Shown one piece after another: positions 1 to 8,787 of a stretch of DNA of 32,781 nucleotides. Location: the NCBI GenBank assembly GCA_937948815.1, contig CALFAM010000186.1, forward strand, positions 1 to 32,781, read 5' to 3'. A program made the position numbers and the translations under genes. Source of the stretch: an uncultured bacterium (GTDB lineage Bacteria; Acidobacteriota; Thermoanaerobaculia; Multivoradales; J023). The notes beneath the pieces are model-generated. The model worked only from the letters and a program-made list of their open reading frames with translations. It was not told the DNA's origin and did not search any database. Each line of letters begins with the position of its first letter. Positions within the stretch are counted from its first letter, which is position 1.

Positions 1-440
1 CGAGCTACCTGTGGCTCGAGGAAGGTGTCCACACGATCACGCTTTACAAGGACGGCTATGAGACGGTCACCCGCGAGGTTTCCGTCCAGCCCGACCTCTC
101 GGTCAATCTGCGCGAAAGGCTGCAGGAAGGCGAGTCGACGCGGCCCGAGGAGATCGAGCCGCCGCCGGTCGCGGATGAAGCCGTTCGCGAGACCGAAGTC
201 GAAGTGGGTGACCGCGGCCGGCTGACCGTTTCCGTCTCACCCGACGACGCGGTCATCTATATCGACGGCCACTTCTTCGGCGTCGCCAACGAGCTTGCGC
301 ACGTGCGCTCCGGCCTGCCCATCGAGGCTGGGGAGCACACGGTCGAAATCGTTCGCCCGGGCTACCGCACGATCGAGCGTGTGATCACGATCGGTGCCGG
401 CGAGTCCGTGTCGATGGAAGAGACGCTGCGCCCACGTTGA
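1..440 (+). CDS. PEGA-domain protein, C-terminal part (5' end outside window)
   Basis: The reading frame is open from base 3 and ends in TGA at 438-440, so only the last 145 residues or so are present. Two PEGA-type beta repeats are visible. The first is partial and ends in a segment reading YKDGYETVTREV. The second runs from about 222 to 420 and contains AVIYIDGHFFG, a glycine/proline turn, then HTVEIVRPGYRTIERVI. An acidic, proline-rich linker (about 110-200) separates them. PEGA domains are small beta modules on exported or surface-attached proteins, often beside kinases or S-layer proteins. No function can be given from this fragment. A terminator follows at 494-526, so this is probably the last gene of its transcript. 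Confidence 0.85.
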   Translation, partial: SYLWLEEGVHTITLYKDGYETVTREVSVQPDLSVNLRERLQEGESTRPEEIEPPPVADEAVRETEVEVGDRGRLTVSVSPDDAVIYIDGHFFGVANELAHVRSGLPIEAGEHTVEIVRPGYRTIERVITIGAGESVSMEETLRPR

Positions 441-493
441 TCCGGGTGCCCGGCGCAGGCTGAGCGCTCGCGCCAACAAGAGATCCTTCTCGT

Positions 494-526
494 GGCGGTC
501 CTTTGATCGGGGCCGCCTCTTTTTTT
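494..526 (+). terminator. Rho-independent terminator after the PEGA gene
   Basis: An 8-bp stem (GGCGGTCC at 494-501 with GGGCCGCC at 510-517, one G-U pair) is followed at once by TCT and six more T residues. The orientation fits the upstream plus-strand gene. On the minus strand the run is A, so this does not serve the converging gene. Confidence 0.7.
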
Positions 527-546
527 GCCCCGTCCGGGGATGGTGG

Positions 547-1434
547 TCAGCCCAGCAGGTCCGTGAGGTGGCTGCGGCCGCTCGCCAGATGCTGATTCGC
601 CTGGTCGAGCTGGTCCGCGCCCTGTTCGGGCGTGCTCAGCGCCGAGCGCGCTGCGGCAACCGATTGCTGCAGCGCGCGGTAGCCGAGCAGCAAGGCGCTA
701 TCGGCGCCGTAGGCCGGTGCCTGCGGCATGCGCGCTTCGAGGTCACTCAGCAGCTCGTTCCACTGCGGCTCGGACAAGGTGTCCGGCGACAAGCTACCGA
801 GCAGGCCGTCGATCTCGTTGGCATAGTCGAGGTAAGCGCCGACGAGCGCCGAGTCGACCGCATCCGCATTGGCTTGTGTGGAATCGTGCATCCACGGTGC
901 GGGAAGGAACCGGCCTTGGCGGAGGAAGATCCAACGCTCGCGTGCGGCGGTGAGTCCAGCCGCATCGAGATCGGCGCTGCCGAGATCGGCCGCGAAGGAT
1001 GCCAGCTCGTTCGCGACATGGTCGCGGCCACTCCTGCGCAGATCTTCGGAAAGCTGCTTGCTCGCCGTGGCGGCGCGATCGCCGAGAACAGACAGGTCGA
1101 TCACTTTGGGCGGGAAGAGCGCTCCGTCAATACGCTCGATCGTGGTGCGGTGGTCGTCCGGCTCGATGCGCGGATCGGGTGCTGCATCGTTGCGAACCGC
1201 TGTCTCGGTGACCGGCCGGGCGGTGCGGCGATCTTCGAGGATCGCCGAGACCAGACCTGCGGTCACGAGGGTGAGTGCCAGCAGAGACAGCAGCAAGGGA
1301 ATGAACTTGGGCTTGGTGTGGGGCACCAGACCCTCCCGTCGGCATCGCACGCAACCCCCGGTGAGATTGGGGTCATAGTGCAAGCCGTGCACGGGACACT
1401 TGACGGCGCGTCGATCGATGGTTGTTCTGGCCAT
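547..1434 (-). CDS. Zinc-ribbon, single-pass membrane protein of unknown function
   Basis: 295 residues, not assignable to a named family. The N-terminus has a Cys/His cluster, C13-x2-H16 then C28-x2-C31, within a segment reading CPVHGLHYDP and GCVRCRRE, which looks like a small zinc ribbon. One hydrophobic segment follows at about 44-66, then a roughly 225-residue, mostly helical, charged region that would lie outside the cytoplasm. I chose ATG at 1434, which has GGAAGG just upstream; a TTG four codons earlier (1446) is in frame but has no better ribosome site. The gene lies 69 bases downstream of the DUF3891 gene on the same strand and may be co-transcribed with it. Similar CxxHGLxYDP...GCVxCRRE motifs head several membrane proteins in Myxococcota; this is recalled, not searched. 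Confidence 0.8.
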   Translation of the reverse strand: MARTTIDRRAVKCPVHGLHYDPNLTGGCVRCRREGLVPHTKPKFIPLLLSLLALTLVTAGLVSAILEDRRTARPVTETAVRNDAAPDPRIEPDDHRTTIERIDGALFPPKVIDLSVLGDRAATASKQLSEDLRRSGRDHVANELASFAADLGSADLDAAGLTAARERWIFLRQGRFLPAPWMHDSTQANADAVDSALVGAYLDYANEIDGLLGSLSPDTLSEPQWNELLSDLEARMPQAPAYGADSALLLGYRALQQSVAAARSALSTPEQGADQLDQANQHLASGRSHLTDLLG

Positions 1435-1503
1435 GCCGCCTTCCAATGTACACCAGGGGGCCCTTCAGGTGCGACCCGGCGCGTGGCGCACGCTGGTGAG
1501 GCC

Positions 1504-2280
1504 CTAGTGGTGAGGGGTGGGAACCAGCCTCACATCGACCTCTTGCCATCGCGCGACGGCCATCGCGCGTGCCAGATCCCGGTCGTCGGTGTAACGGCGG
1601 TCCTCGATGAAACGACAGGCGAGGGTGAAAGTCGTCGCTCCGGCCAAGGGAAACGGATCGAGCGCCAGGGCATCCGGCTTCGTGATCACAGGGGCTATCG
1701 CCGCAGAAGAAGCGACCGCGGGTTCCGATGCCTCCGGGGCGAGAAGGGGATGCAACGTAACGCCGCGAACCGTTCTGGGCGCGCGCCAGCGCTCCGCCAG
1801 GGCCAGGGAAATCGAATCCGCCAGTTGGAGCCAGTGATAGCTCGTGTCCAAGGACGCCGCCGACATGCCGCATTCGTCCATCAGCTCACGGCGAAGCTGG
1901 TCCCAAGAAGCCAGGAGTGGCTGCCAATCGGCATCGTGCCGATGCTCGGTGTGCAGGGAGCGGGCGTGCTCGGTGATCAGCAGTGTGGCATGAGGATGGG
2001 CAGCCCGATGCCGCAGCACGCCCCGTGTCCAGAGATCGCGGCGATCCTGGCCTGGGATCGCGCGGAAGTCGCGCGGCCTGCCGTCCTGCCCGACGCGCGG
2101 TGCGGCGTCGTACTCACGCCAGCCGTTGTCATGCTCACGGGTGGCGTAGAGCAGCGCGTCCCGCGCGTCGACTACGGGCAAGCCGTCGGTTCGCCACAGA
2201 TTCAGAATCGCGGCCGCAAGATGCGCATGGTCGCTTTGGGTGACCGCGCGAAGACGACCATTCATGGCAGCAAGGATCAC
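1504..2280 (-). CDS. DUF3891 family protein
   Basis: 258 residues. The start of the protein ([15 protein letters not shown]) and a following segment reading [11 protein letters not shown] are typical of DUF3891, a family with no established function whose conserved His/Asp residues suggest a metal- or phosphate-binding enzyme. GTG at 2280 is preferred as start because GGGAGA lies just upstream and the family begins about 17 residues before the QxDH motif; ATG at 2265 is the alternative. The C-terminal half contains an Ala/Pro-rich stretch and is less like the family. It is divergent from maeB (71-base gap) and precedes the zinc-ribbon gene on the same strand. Confidence 0.75.
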   Translation of the reverse strand: MILAAMNGRLRAVTQSDHAHLAAAILNLWRTDGLPVVDARDALLYATREHDNGWREYDAAPRVGQDGRPRDFRAIPGQDRRDLWTRGVLRHRAAHPHATLLITEHARSLHTEHRHDADWQPLLASWDQLRRELMDECGMSAASLDTSYHWLQLADSISLALAERWRAPRTVRGVTLHPLLAPEASEPAVASSAAIAPVITKPDALALDPFPLAGATTFTLACRFIEDRRYTDDRDLARAMAVARWQEVDVRLVPTPHH

Positions 2281-2351
2281 GATGTCTCCCGGTGCGGCTT
2301 GCCGATTCCGGTCCGGCGGGTTTGGCTCGGCGCCGATGTACACTACGGCCC

Positions 2352-4637
2352 ATGCCACGAGTCACGGACCAGGAAGCTCTGGAGTACCACGCCCGAGGAC
2401 GCAAGGGCAAGCTGCAGGTGGTGCCGACCAAGCCCACCGCCACGCAACGCGACCTCTCCCTTGCCTATACGCCGGGGGTCGCCCGGCCCTGCTTGGAGAT
2501 CGCCGACGATCCCATGCTGGCCTACGAATACACCGCACGAGGGAATCTGGTGGCCGTCATCACGAACGGGACGGCTGTGCTTGGGCTCGGCAACATCGGC
2601 CCGCTGGCGAGCAAGCCTGTGATGGAAGGCAAGGCCGTGCTGTTCAAGCGCTTCGCCGATATCGATGTCTTCGATCTGGAGCTGAACACCACGGATCCAG
2701 AGCATTTCATCCGGACCGTTCAAGCGCTCGAACCGACGTTCGGCGGGATCAACCTCGAAGACATCAAGGCACCGGAGTGTTTCGAGATCGAGCGGCGGTT
2801 GCGCGAGACGCTCAACATTCCCGTGTTCCACGATGACCAGCACGGCACCGCGATCATCTCGGGTGCGGCGCTTCTCAATGCGGCCCGCTTGGCCGGTAAA
2901 GAACTGGCGGATGTGCGGGTGGTGATGAGCGGCGCAGGCGCGGCTGCGGTCGCCTGTGTGGAGCTCTACCTTCAGCTCGGCGTTCGTCTCGAGAACGTCG
3001 TCATGTGCGACAGCAAGGGTGTGATCTTCGAAGGGCGCACCGAGCGCATGGACGAGATCAAGGCGCGCTATGCGGCGAAAACGGACGCGCGCACGCTCGC
3101 GGACGCCATGAAAGGAGCCGATGTCTTCGTCGGCCTCTCGGTCGCTGGGTTGGTCAGCCCGGAGATGGTGCTCTCGATGGCGGATCGGCCGATCGTGTTC
3201 GCCTTGGCCAATCCGGATCCCGAAATCCCGTACGAGGATGCCAAGCGGGCGCGCGACGACGTGATCATGGCGACCGGACGCAGCGACAACCCGAATCAGG
3301 TAAACAATGTTCTGGGTTTTCCCTTCATTTTCCGTGGTGCGCTCGACGTTCGCGCCACGGATATCAGCGAAGAGATGAAGCTGGCCGCGGTCCAGGCACT
3401 GGCCGATCTCGCACGCGAGGACGTGCCGGATGCTGTGCTCAAGGCTTACGGTGTCGACAGTCTCCGCTTCGGTCCCGAGTACCTCATTCCGACGCCATTC
3501 GATCACCGGGTGTTGCTGCGTGTGGCGCCCGCGGTGGCCAAGGCGGCAATGGAGAGTGGCAAGGCGCGGGTCGCGATCGACGACTTCCGTGAATACCGTC
3601 GTCGCCTCGAGACCTTGATCTCTCGTCGTCTCGAGATCATGCACGGCGTGATCGACCAGGCCAAGCGCAGCCCCAAGCGTGTGGTCTTTCCGGAAGGCGA
3701 GCACGACAAGATCCTTCGGGCCGCGAAGATCTTGGTCGACCGCTCGATCGCCCATCCGATCTTGCTGGCGCGTGCCGAGGTCATCGCCGACAAGCTGAAA
3801 GCGCTCGACCTCTCGCCAGACGACCTGACGATCATTCATGTCGAAGGATCCGAATACTTCGATCGCTATGCGCGTATGCTCTTCGAGCGCCGTAAGCGTC
3901 AAGGGGTGACCCTCGAAGACGCCCACAAGATCATGCGTTCGCGAAACTACTTCGGCTCGATGATGGTCGAACAGGGTGACGCGGACGGCGTGGTCTCGGG
4001 CCTGACCCAGCACTATGCGGAGACCATCCGCCCGGCGCTGCAGGTCATCGGCACGCGGCCGGATGTCCAACGCGTAGTGGGCGCCTACATCCTGATCTTC
4101 AAAGAGCGGGTTTTCTTCCTCGCGGATACGACCGTCAACATCGAGCCGACCCCCGAGGTTCTCGCCGAGACGGCTTTGCTCACCGCGGCGTTTGCGCGCC
4201 GCTTCGGCATCAACCCGCGCGTCGCGATGCTTTCTTTCTCGAATTTTGGCTCGAATGAGCACCCTTCAGCGAAGGGAGTACGTAGGGCCGTTGCACTTGC
4301 CTCGGCCATGGCCCCCGACCTGATGATCGACGGCGAAATGCAGGCCGACACCGCGGTACTCGACTCGATCTTGCACGAGTCCTATTCGTGGAGTCGGTTG
4401 GAAGAACCAGCGAATGTGCTCATTTTCCCGGAGCTGAATTCTGCGAACATCGCCTACAAGCTGCTGTGGCGCCTGGCGGACGTCGAGGCGATTGGGCCGA
4501 TTTTGCTCGGCATGGACAAGCCGGTGCACGTATTGCAGCGCGGCGTCGAAGTCGCCGATATCGTCAATGTCGCCGCCATCTGCGGAGTGGATGCCCAGGA
4601 ACGCAGTGCCGCGGAACCTGGGCTGCCGAACCCCTGA
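2352..4637 (+). CDS. maeB: NADP-dependent malic enzyme, hybrid type with phosphotransacetylase-like C-terminal domain
   Basis: 761 residues, the usual length of MaeB hybrids. The N-terminal 430 residues form the malic enzyme part, which decarboxylates malate to pyruvate with reduction of NADP. Visible motifs are [12 protein letters not shown] (Tyr39), [17 protein letters not shown] (Lys94), the metal-binding run [11 protein letters not shown] and [11 protein letters not shown], and a dinucleotide site around [12 protein letters not shown]. The C-terminal 330 residues match phosphate acetyl/butyryltransferase ([32 protein letters not shown]). In studied MaeB proteins this domain is regulatory, responding to acetyl-CoA, and not a proven transferase. 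ATG at 2352 is chosen because the conserved N-terminus starts there; an upstream ATG at 2292 would add 20 residues with no family likeness. The ribosome site is weak. Located in the cytoplasm, feeding pyruvate and NADPH. Confidence 0.95.
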   Translation: MPRVTDQEALEYHARGRKGKLQVVPTKPTATQRDLSLAYTPGVARPCLEIADDPMLAYEYTARGNLVAVITNGTAVLGLGNIGPLASKPVMEGKAVLFKRFADIDVFDLELNTTDPEHFIRTVQALEPTFGGINLEDIKAPECFEIERRLRETLNIPVFHDDQHGTAIISGAALLNAARLAGKELADVRVVMSGAGAAAVACVELYLQLGVRLENVVMCDSKGVIFEGRTERMDEIKARYAAKTDARTLADAMKGADVFVGLSVAGLVSPEMVLSMADRPIVFALANPDPEIPYEDAKRARDDVIMATGRSDNPNQVNNVLGFPFIFRGALDVRATDISEEMKLAAVQALADLAREDVPDAVLKAYGVDSLRFGPEYLIPTPFDHRVLLRVAPAVAKAAMESGKARVAIDDFREYRRRLETLISRRLEIMHGVIDQAKRSPKRVVFPEGEHDKILRAAKILVDRSIAHPILLARAEVIADKLKALDLSPDDLTIIHVEGSEYFDRYARMLFERRKRQGVTLEDAHKIMRSRNYFGSMMVEQGDADGVVSGLTQHYAETIRPALQVIGTRPDVQRVVGAYILIFKERVFFLADTTVNIEPTPEVLAETALLTAAFARRFGINPRVAMLSFSNFGSNEHPSAKGVRRAVALASAMAPDLMIDGEMQADTAVLDSILHESYSWSRLEEPANVLIFPELNSANIAYKLLWRLADVEAIGPILLGMDKPVHVLQRGVEVADIVNVAAICGVDAQERSAAEPGLPNP

Positions 4638-4855
4638 CACGGACGGGGTACGGCGCGTCGTGCGGCACGAGCTTTTGTTTTGGATATGTGATGTCCACTT
4701 GGTTCCATCAAACGGGGTTCGATTCGAAAACAGTGTAGGCGGGGCTTGCGGGAGGGGATCGAGTTCTCGTCCGGCTGCATGCCGGATCGTTGAGGCCCCA
4801 CTTACCCAACCGAGTAGTCGATCACGTGGGTGACCGATTGCTGGAGGAGAAGAAG
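4638..4855. other. Intergenic stretch between maeB and the CsgG-like gene
   Basis: No protein-coding signal is seen in this 218-base gap. It holds a possible weak terminator for maeB (4658-4681), an inverted repeat TCCGGC-TGCAT-GCCGGA at 4770-4786 in the leader of the next gene, and that gene's strong Shine-Dalgarno GGAGGAG at 4843-4849. A promoter for the CsgG-like gene probably lies between about 4680 and 4770, but I could not find a convincing -35/-10 pair. Confidence 0.5.
4658..4681 (+). terminator. Possible weak terminator after maeB
   Basis: TCGTG and CACGA (4658-4662 and 4666-4670) pair across a three-base loop, followed by GC and a T-rich run TTTTGTTTT. The stem is short, so the call is tentative. 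Confidence 0.35.
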
Positions 4856-5455
4856 ATGAAGAAGATCATGACCATTTTGGTTACGGCGGCGCTCTTGGCC
4901 GTCGCCATTGCGCCGCTGGCGATGGCCAATGAGAAGCCGCGCATTGCCGTGCTCGAGTTTTCCAACAAGGCGGACAATCAGTGGTGGCACCGCGGCGGCG
5001 CGGCAGCGGCCCAGGATGTGTTCGTCACCGAGCTCGTCAAGAGCGGCAAGTTTCGCGTCATCGACCGTGAGCGCCTCGATGCACTGATGCGCGAGAAGAA
5101 CCTGACTCTCTCCGGTGACATCGATGCTTCGAGCGCGATCGAGATCGGCAAGTTGCTGGGTGTCAAGTACTTCTTGACCGGCGCCGTGACCGAGTACGGC
5201 AACACCAAGGTCGGCGGTAGCGGCTTCGGTATCAGCGCGGGCAAGAAGAAGTTCGTGGCTGCGCTCAACGCTCGAATCATCGACGCCCAGACCGGCGAGA
5301 TCCTGTGGGCAGACGAGTCGAGCAAGGAAGAGAAGTCGATGAAGGTGCGGGTCTTCGGCGTCGGCGGCGGTGTCGATGACGACCGGATGTTCGACAAGGT
5401 CATGAAGCCGGCGATCAAGGACCTGACGGCGAGCATCGTCTCCGCCGACCTCTGA
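4856..5455 (+). CDS. CsgG/HfaB-like secreted protein
   Basis: 199 residues. ATG at 4856 has a near-perfect ribosome site (GGAGGAG, six bases away). It begins with a signal peptide: Met-Lys-Lys, a hydrophobic core and an Ala-x-Ala site near residue 23. There is no lipobox cysteine, so unlike CsgG itself it is probably not a lipoprotein. The mature part follows the CsgG pattern: PRIAVLEFSNKA, then FVTELVKSGKFRVIDRERLD, a segment around KLLGVKYFLTGAVTEYG, and ARIIDAQTGEILWADES. CsgG relatives form or accompany outer-membrane channels, or are periplasmic proteins of unknown role. No curli genes are nearby, so curli export should not be assumed. It stands alone, between maeB and a two-way terminator. 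Confidence 0.85.
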   Translation: MKKIMTILVTAALLAVAIAPLAMANEKPRIAVLEFSNKADNQWWHRGGAAAAQDVFVTELVKSGKFRVIDRERLDALMREKNLTLSGDIDASSAIEIGKLLGVKYFLTGAVTEYGNTKVGGSGFGISAGKKKFVAALNARIIDAQTGEILWADESSKEEKSMKVRVFGVGGGVDDDRMFDKVMKPAIKDLTASIVSADL

Positions 5456-5496
5456 TTCCGGTCGATCCCTGGGGCGCCTCGCGGTGGCCCAGAATG

Positions 5497-5527
5497 CAAA
5501 GAGCCCGGCCATTGGCCGGGCTCTTTG
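5497..5527. terminator. Two-way terminator hairpin
   Basis: A perfect 14-bp stem (5497-5510 with 5514-5527) closes a three-base ATT loop. The stem carries AAA on one flank and TTT on the other, so it can end transcription from both sides. It sits between the CsgG-like gene (plus) and the pseudokinase gene (minus), which converge here. Confidence 0.85.
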
Positions 5528-5556
5528 TGCGTAGGAGCGAAAAGCGAGCGCGCGAT

Positions 5557-7560
5557 CTACTTGAAGCGCACGCGCAAGGTCATCCACATCTTGACCGGCA
5601 CGCCTTCGGCAGTCGCGGGCTCGTAGACCGCGCCTCGCGCCACGTTCAGGGCTTCGGCATCGAAGCCGAAGCCGAACTTCTTGCTGCTTTCTGGCTCCGC
5701 GTCGATGACTTTGCCGGTTTCGTCGACGAGCACCCGAACCGGCACCGTCACGTCCGTACGGTTCAGACGTCGCGCCATCTCTGGGAAGCGAGGCGTCGGG
5801 AAGCGCACGAGATGCGGGGGAATGACGTTCGGCCCAGGCTCGACGAGATCGCCGCGTCGTACCTTGGGTCTGGCGGCTTCCTCGGCTGCGATGCGCGCGG
5901 CTTCATCTGCTTCCGCGGCCCGCGTGGCCTCTTCCGCGGCCGCAATACGCGCTGCCTCCTCGGCCGCCGCAACCCGTGCTGCCTCTTCTTCGGCCGCGAT
6001 GCGTGCTGCCTCCTCCTCGGCCTTCTGCCGCGCTTCGGCAGCTACGCGCTGCTCTTCGATCTGGCGCTCGCGCTCGTCGGCTTCGGCCTCGGCCTCCTGG
6101 AGTTGGTCTCGGAGCCGTCCGAGCTGCGAATCCATCTGAGAGCGCAGCTGTGATTCCATGGCGCTGGCCTTCTCGGCGACGAGGCTGTCGATCTGGGCCT
6201 GGAGTGCTGCCTGGGCCTCCGCGGCTGCGGCTGCTTCGGCTTCGGCCTCGGCAAGCGCGATCTCTTCGGGCGTCGGTCCGCTATCGGCCGCACCACCGCC
6301 AGCAGCTCCCGCCGCGCCGTTGCCCGGGCCTCCGGGCAAGCCTGCGCTGGTGCTCGCCACAGTCGTCTCGCCACCCGCGCTGCTTCCCGGCCCCATGGTG
6401 AACCACCAGCCAGCTCCCAGCCCGAGCAGCAAGAGCGCGGCCAAGGCCGCCCACAAGCCGGCCTTGGAGCGCTTGGGCTCTTCGGGGCCGACGTCCTCGA
6501 CGACCAGCGGCGTATCGGCCACCGCAGGAGCCGCGGCCGCGACCGGAGCGGTTGCTGGCGCGGGCTGGGCCGGTGTTGCGACGGGGATCGGCGTCGTGGT
6601 GGCGCCGACCACGGGCACCGGAAGCGTCTTCTCGACCTCGATTTCCTGACTCTCCCGCTCAATGTCCTGGCGGTAGAGGTTGTGCATGTAGAAAGCGAGG
6701 TTGAACGTCGTGGGGTTGTACTGGCCTTCCGCCATCCAGCCGGCCAGTCCCTTTTGCCACTGCGCGACGTCGCGCATGCGCTGCTCACGGGGAACGAGGC
6801 TCTGCTTGAGGAGCTCGGCCGGGCCACTGGGCAGCGGCGTGTCTTCGGTGGCCAGGGTGCTGCGATCGATGGTCTCGGCGTAGCCTTCGCCGCTCGGCGG
6901 CGGCAAGGGCTGCCCGGTGAGCAGCTCGTAGAGCATGACGCCGAGGGAGTAGATGTCGTCGCTACGGTCAGGCTCCGAGCCGGCGAGCGCTTCGGGTGCC
7001 AGGTAGCGTCCGAAGTGGCGACGGAGCACGGGGTTGCCGACGAACGACCGCAGGCCGGTCGCGTACTCGAAGCCCAACAGGCGTGCTTCACCTTCGTTCG
7101 AGATCATGACCAAGTGAGGGACCAGGAATCCGTGCAGGATCCGGTCGCCCCCGTAGCGATGCTCGGCCGCGACCGACAGCGCGAGCGCCAAGCGCTCGGT
7201 GATCAACAGCGCATGGTCTGTCGAGATCGGGCTCCGCTGCTTGGTTGCCTGGTCGAACAGCGTCGCGAGATTCTTGCCGGATACGTAGTCGTACGCGGCG
7301 TACGGAATCCCGTGCACTTCGCCCATCTCGATACCGTCGCCGATATTCGGGCTGCGCAGGCTCTTCTGAATCGGCGCTCGCTCATGGCAGGCTGCCCACA
7401 GCCGCTGGCCGTCGAGGCCTTGGCCGTTGAAGACCCGGAGCAGGGCGACCCGCTCCATGCCCTTGGCTCCGAGCATGCCAGCGCGAAACGTTTCGCCGAG
7501 CGGATCCTCGGCTAGTTTCTTGAGCAGTAGATACTTGCCGAACTGTTCTCGCGTACTCAC
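5557..7560 (-). CDS. Pseudokinase-transmembrane-coiled coil-TonB C-terminal fusion protein
   Basis: 667 residues from GTG at 7560, chosen over TTG at 7620 because GAGGGAG lies six bases upstream. Order of parts: protein kinase fold (about 8-280), Pro/Ala linker, one transmembrane segment (about 368-388), Gly-rich spacer, a charged coiled coil (about 430-565) with five nine-residue repeats, and a TonB C-terminal domain (about 580-667; PVRVLVDETGKVIDAE then a YEPATAEGVPV segment). The kinase lacks its catalytic residues: the glycine loop is degraded (LAEDPLGETF), the VAIK lysine is Leu41, HRD is His143-Gly-Phe, and DFG is Gly163-Phe-Glu. Structural landmarks remain, including APE (188-190) and DDIYSLGVMLYELLTG. 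It is therefore probably a binding or sensing pseudokinase in the cytoplasm, joined to a periplasmic arm that could touch an outer-membrane partner. No ExbB/ExbD genes are adjacent. mltG lies 123 bases upstream on the same strand. Confidence 0.9.
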   Translation of the reverse strand: MSTREQFGKYLLLKKLAEDPLGETFRAGMLGAKGMERVALLRVFNGQGLDGQRLWAACHERAPIQKSLRSPNIGDGIEMGEVHGIPYAAYDYVSGKNLATLFDQATKQRSPISTDHALLITERLALALSVAAEHRYGGDRILHGFLVPHLVMISNEGEARLLGFEYATGLRSFVGNPVLRRHFGRYLAPEALAGSEPDRSDDIYSLGVMLYELLTGQPLPPPSGEGYAETIDRSTLATEDTPLPSGPAELLKQSLVPREQRMRDVAQWQKGLAGWMAEGQYNPTTFNLAFYMHNLYRQDIERESQEIEVEKTLPVPVVGATTTPIPVATPAQPAPATAPVAAAAPAVADTPLVVEDVGPEEPKRSKAGLWAALAALLLLGLGAGWWFTMGPGSSAGGETTVASTSAGLPGGPGNGAAGAAGGGAADSGPTPEEIALAEAEAEAAAAAEAQAALQAQIDSLVAEKASAMESQLRSQMDSQLGRLRDQLQEAEAEADERERQIEEQRVAAEARQKAEEEAARIAAEEEAARVAAAEEAARIAAAEEATRAAEADEAARIAAEEAARPKVRRGDLVEPGPNVIPPHLVRFPTPRFPEMARRLNRTDVTVPVRVLVDETGKVIDAEPESSKKFGFGFDAEALNVARGAVYEPATAEGVPVKMWMTLRVRFK
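5881..6015. repeat. Five 27-bp tandem repeats inside the pseudokinase-TonB gene
   Basis: Units lie at 5881-5907, 5908-5934, 5935-5961, 5962-5988 and 5989-6015. Read on the minus strand they encode EEAARIAAE, EEAARVAAA, EEAARIAAA, EEATRAAEA and DEAARIAAE. The nine-residue period gives an Ala/Glu-rich helix that lengthens the coiled coil just before the TonB domain. Copies have diverged at third codon positions, so the array is not recent, but it may still vary in number between strains. Confidence 0.85.
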
Positions 7561-7683
7561 TGCGTCTCCCTCGTCGGTGACGGCATTCGCCCCCTCCGCA
7601 CTCTTGCGCGTCCGCCCCAAACATCGACGTGACCGGTGCCGTTCATCTTAGCGGACTCATTGCCTACCGCCAAACCGCACGGA

Positions 7684-8787
7684 CTACTTCTTGCCGCGTT
7701 CGGCAGCCCAGCGCTTGCGCCAGTAGCGGCGTTGCCACTCGTTCACGTTGCGGTTGTGCTCGGCGAGGGTCGTGGCAAAAACGTGGCTGCCGTCGTTGCG
7801 GCTGACGAAGTATAGGTAGGGAACTTCGGCCGGTGACCGTGCTGCTTCGAGGCTCGCCAGCCCAGGCGAGCAGATCGGGCCCGGGGGGAGTCCCGGATTC
7901 TTGTAGGTGTTGTAGGGCGAATCCATCTGTAGATCCGCCTTGGTCAGATTGCCGTCCCAGGTGCCAGCGAGGCGCTTCGCGAAAATCACGGTCGGGTCGG
8001 CGTAAAGCGCGATTCCGCGCCGCAGGCGGTTGCTGTAGACGCCGGAGATGATCGCGCGCTCGTCGTCGAGCTGCGCCTCTTTCTCGATAATGCTGGCCAG
8101 GGTCACCAGAGCCCGCAGCTCGTTGGCCGGGCGCTTGGTCTTCCCCGCGGCCTTGTCGAGCTCGGGAGCCGGGGAAAGGCTCGGGCCCTTCTTTCCCAGA
8201 TCGAACCGCCGACGAAAGGTGTCGACCATGGCGTCGACGACCTGAGCGGCAGTGGTGCTGCGCGCGAAACTGTAGGTGTCTGGAAAAAGATACCCCTCGA
8301 GCGTCACGGCATCCGGGTCGAGGTCGATGATCCGGCCCGGATCACGCATCTCGGCGAGCAGTGCGTCGCGCGCTCCGAACCCTGCCGCGGCCAGGGTGTC
8401 GGCCGTTTCCTCCAACGTGAGGCCTTCGATCACGGTCACGGGATGGGTCATGACCTCGCCGCGGATGAGCTTCCCCAGGGCTTGGTCGACGGTGAGGGCG
8501 CCCTCGAAGCGGTATTCACCCGCCATCAGCGGTGGGTCGCCCAGGCGATAGATGAGGTGCAAGCGGGCCAGCCACGCGTCCTGCAGAACGCCGGAAGCTT
8601 CGAGCCGGCGCAGGATCGAGGCCGCGCCCGTTCCGGGCTCGACAGCCAGCTCTGCGCTGCCATCGTGGGCCGCGTAGGGCGTGGTGAGCCGGTCGTGAGC
8701 CCAATAGGCGGCGCCCGCGAGGGCCAAGACGCCGAGCACGAGACCGATCACGAACAGGCGGACCAGCAAGCGAAGCAAACGTCTCAT
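7684..8787 (-). CDS. mltG: Endolytic murein transglycosylase MltG (YceG family)
   Basis: 367 residues. MltG cuts nascent glycan strands in the periplasm and is thought to set glycan chain length. The N-terminus has an arginine-rich start and one membrane anchor (about 11-30). A LysM-like region with PGTGAASILRRLEASGVL follows, then the catalytic domain: VTVIEGLTLEETADTLA, LEGYLFPDTYSF, ASIIEKEA with the expected catalytic Glu at 235, SGVYSNRLRRGIALYADPTV, and the ending SPYNTYKNPGLPPGPICSPG. A short Lys/Pro-rich insert occupies about 198-222. The start ATG overlaps the ruvX stop (ATGA, 8784-8787), so translation is probably coupled. The pairing with ruvX is common in bacteria. Confidence 0.95.
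   Translation of the reverse strand: MRRLLRLLVRLFVIGLVLGVLALAGAAYWAHDRLTTPYAAHDGSAELAVEPGTGAASILRRLEASGVLQDAWLARLHLIYRLGDPPLMAGEYRFEGALTVDQALGKLIRGEVMTHPVTVIEGLTLEETADTLAAAGFGARDALLAEMRDPGRIIDLDPDAVTLEGYLFPDTYSFARSTTAAQVVDAMVDTFRRRFDLGKKGPSLSPAPELDKAAGKTKRPANELRALVTLASIIEKEAQLDDERAIISGVYSNRLRRGIALYADPTVIFAKRLAGTWDGNLTKADLQMDSPYNTYKNPGLPPGPICSPGLASLEAARSPAEVPYLYFVSRNDGSHVFATTLAEHNRNVNEWQRRYWRKRWAAERGKK

Noticed and set aside
394..2622. A 742-codon open frame on the plus strand.
   Set aside because: It runs antisense through the zinc-ribbon and DUF3891 genes, has no domain likeness and an Arg/Gly/Cys-rich composition. It is a by-product of high GC.
2343..4262. A 639-codon open frame antisense to maeB.
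   Set aside because: The opposite strand encodes an unmistakable malic enzyme; the antisense product is His/Arg-rich with no motif.
3600..4637. Calling the C-terminal part of MaeB a separate phosphate acetyltransferase gene.
   Set aside because: The frame is continuous with the malic enzyme part, with no internal stop or start signal; the hybrid form is well known.
4856..5455. Reading the CsgG-like protein as part of a curli system.
   Set aside because: There is no lipobox cysteine and no csgA, csgB, csgE or csgF-like gene in the window.
6682..7515. A 277-codon plus-strand frame opposite the pseudokinase.
   Set aside because: It is a shadow of the kinase-fold coding sequence, with no ribosome site and no family motif.
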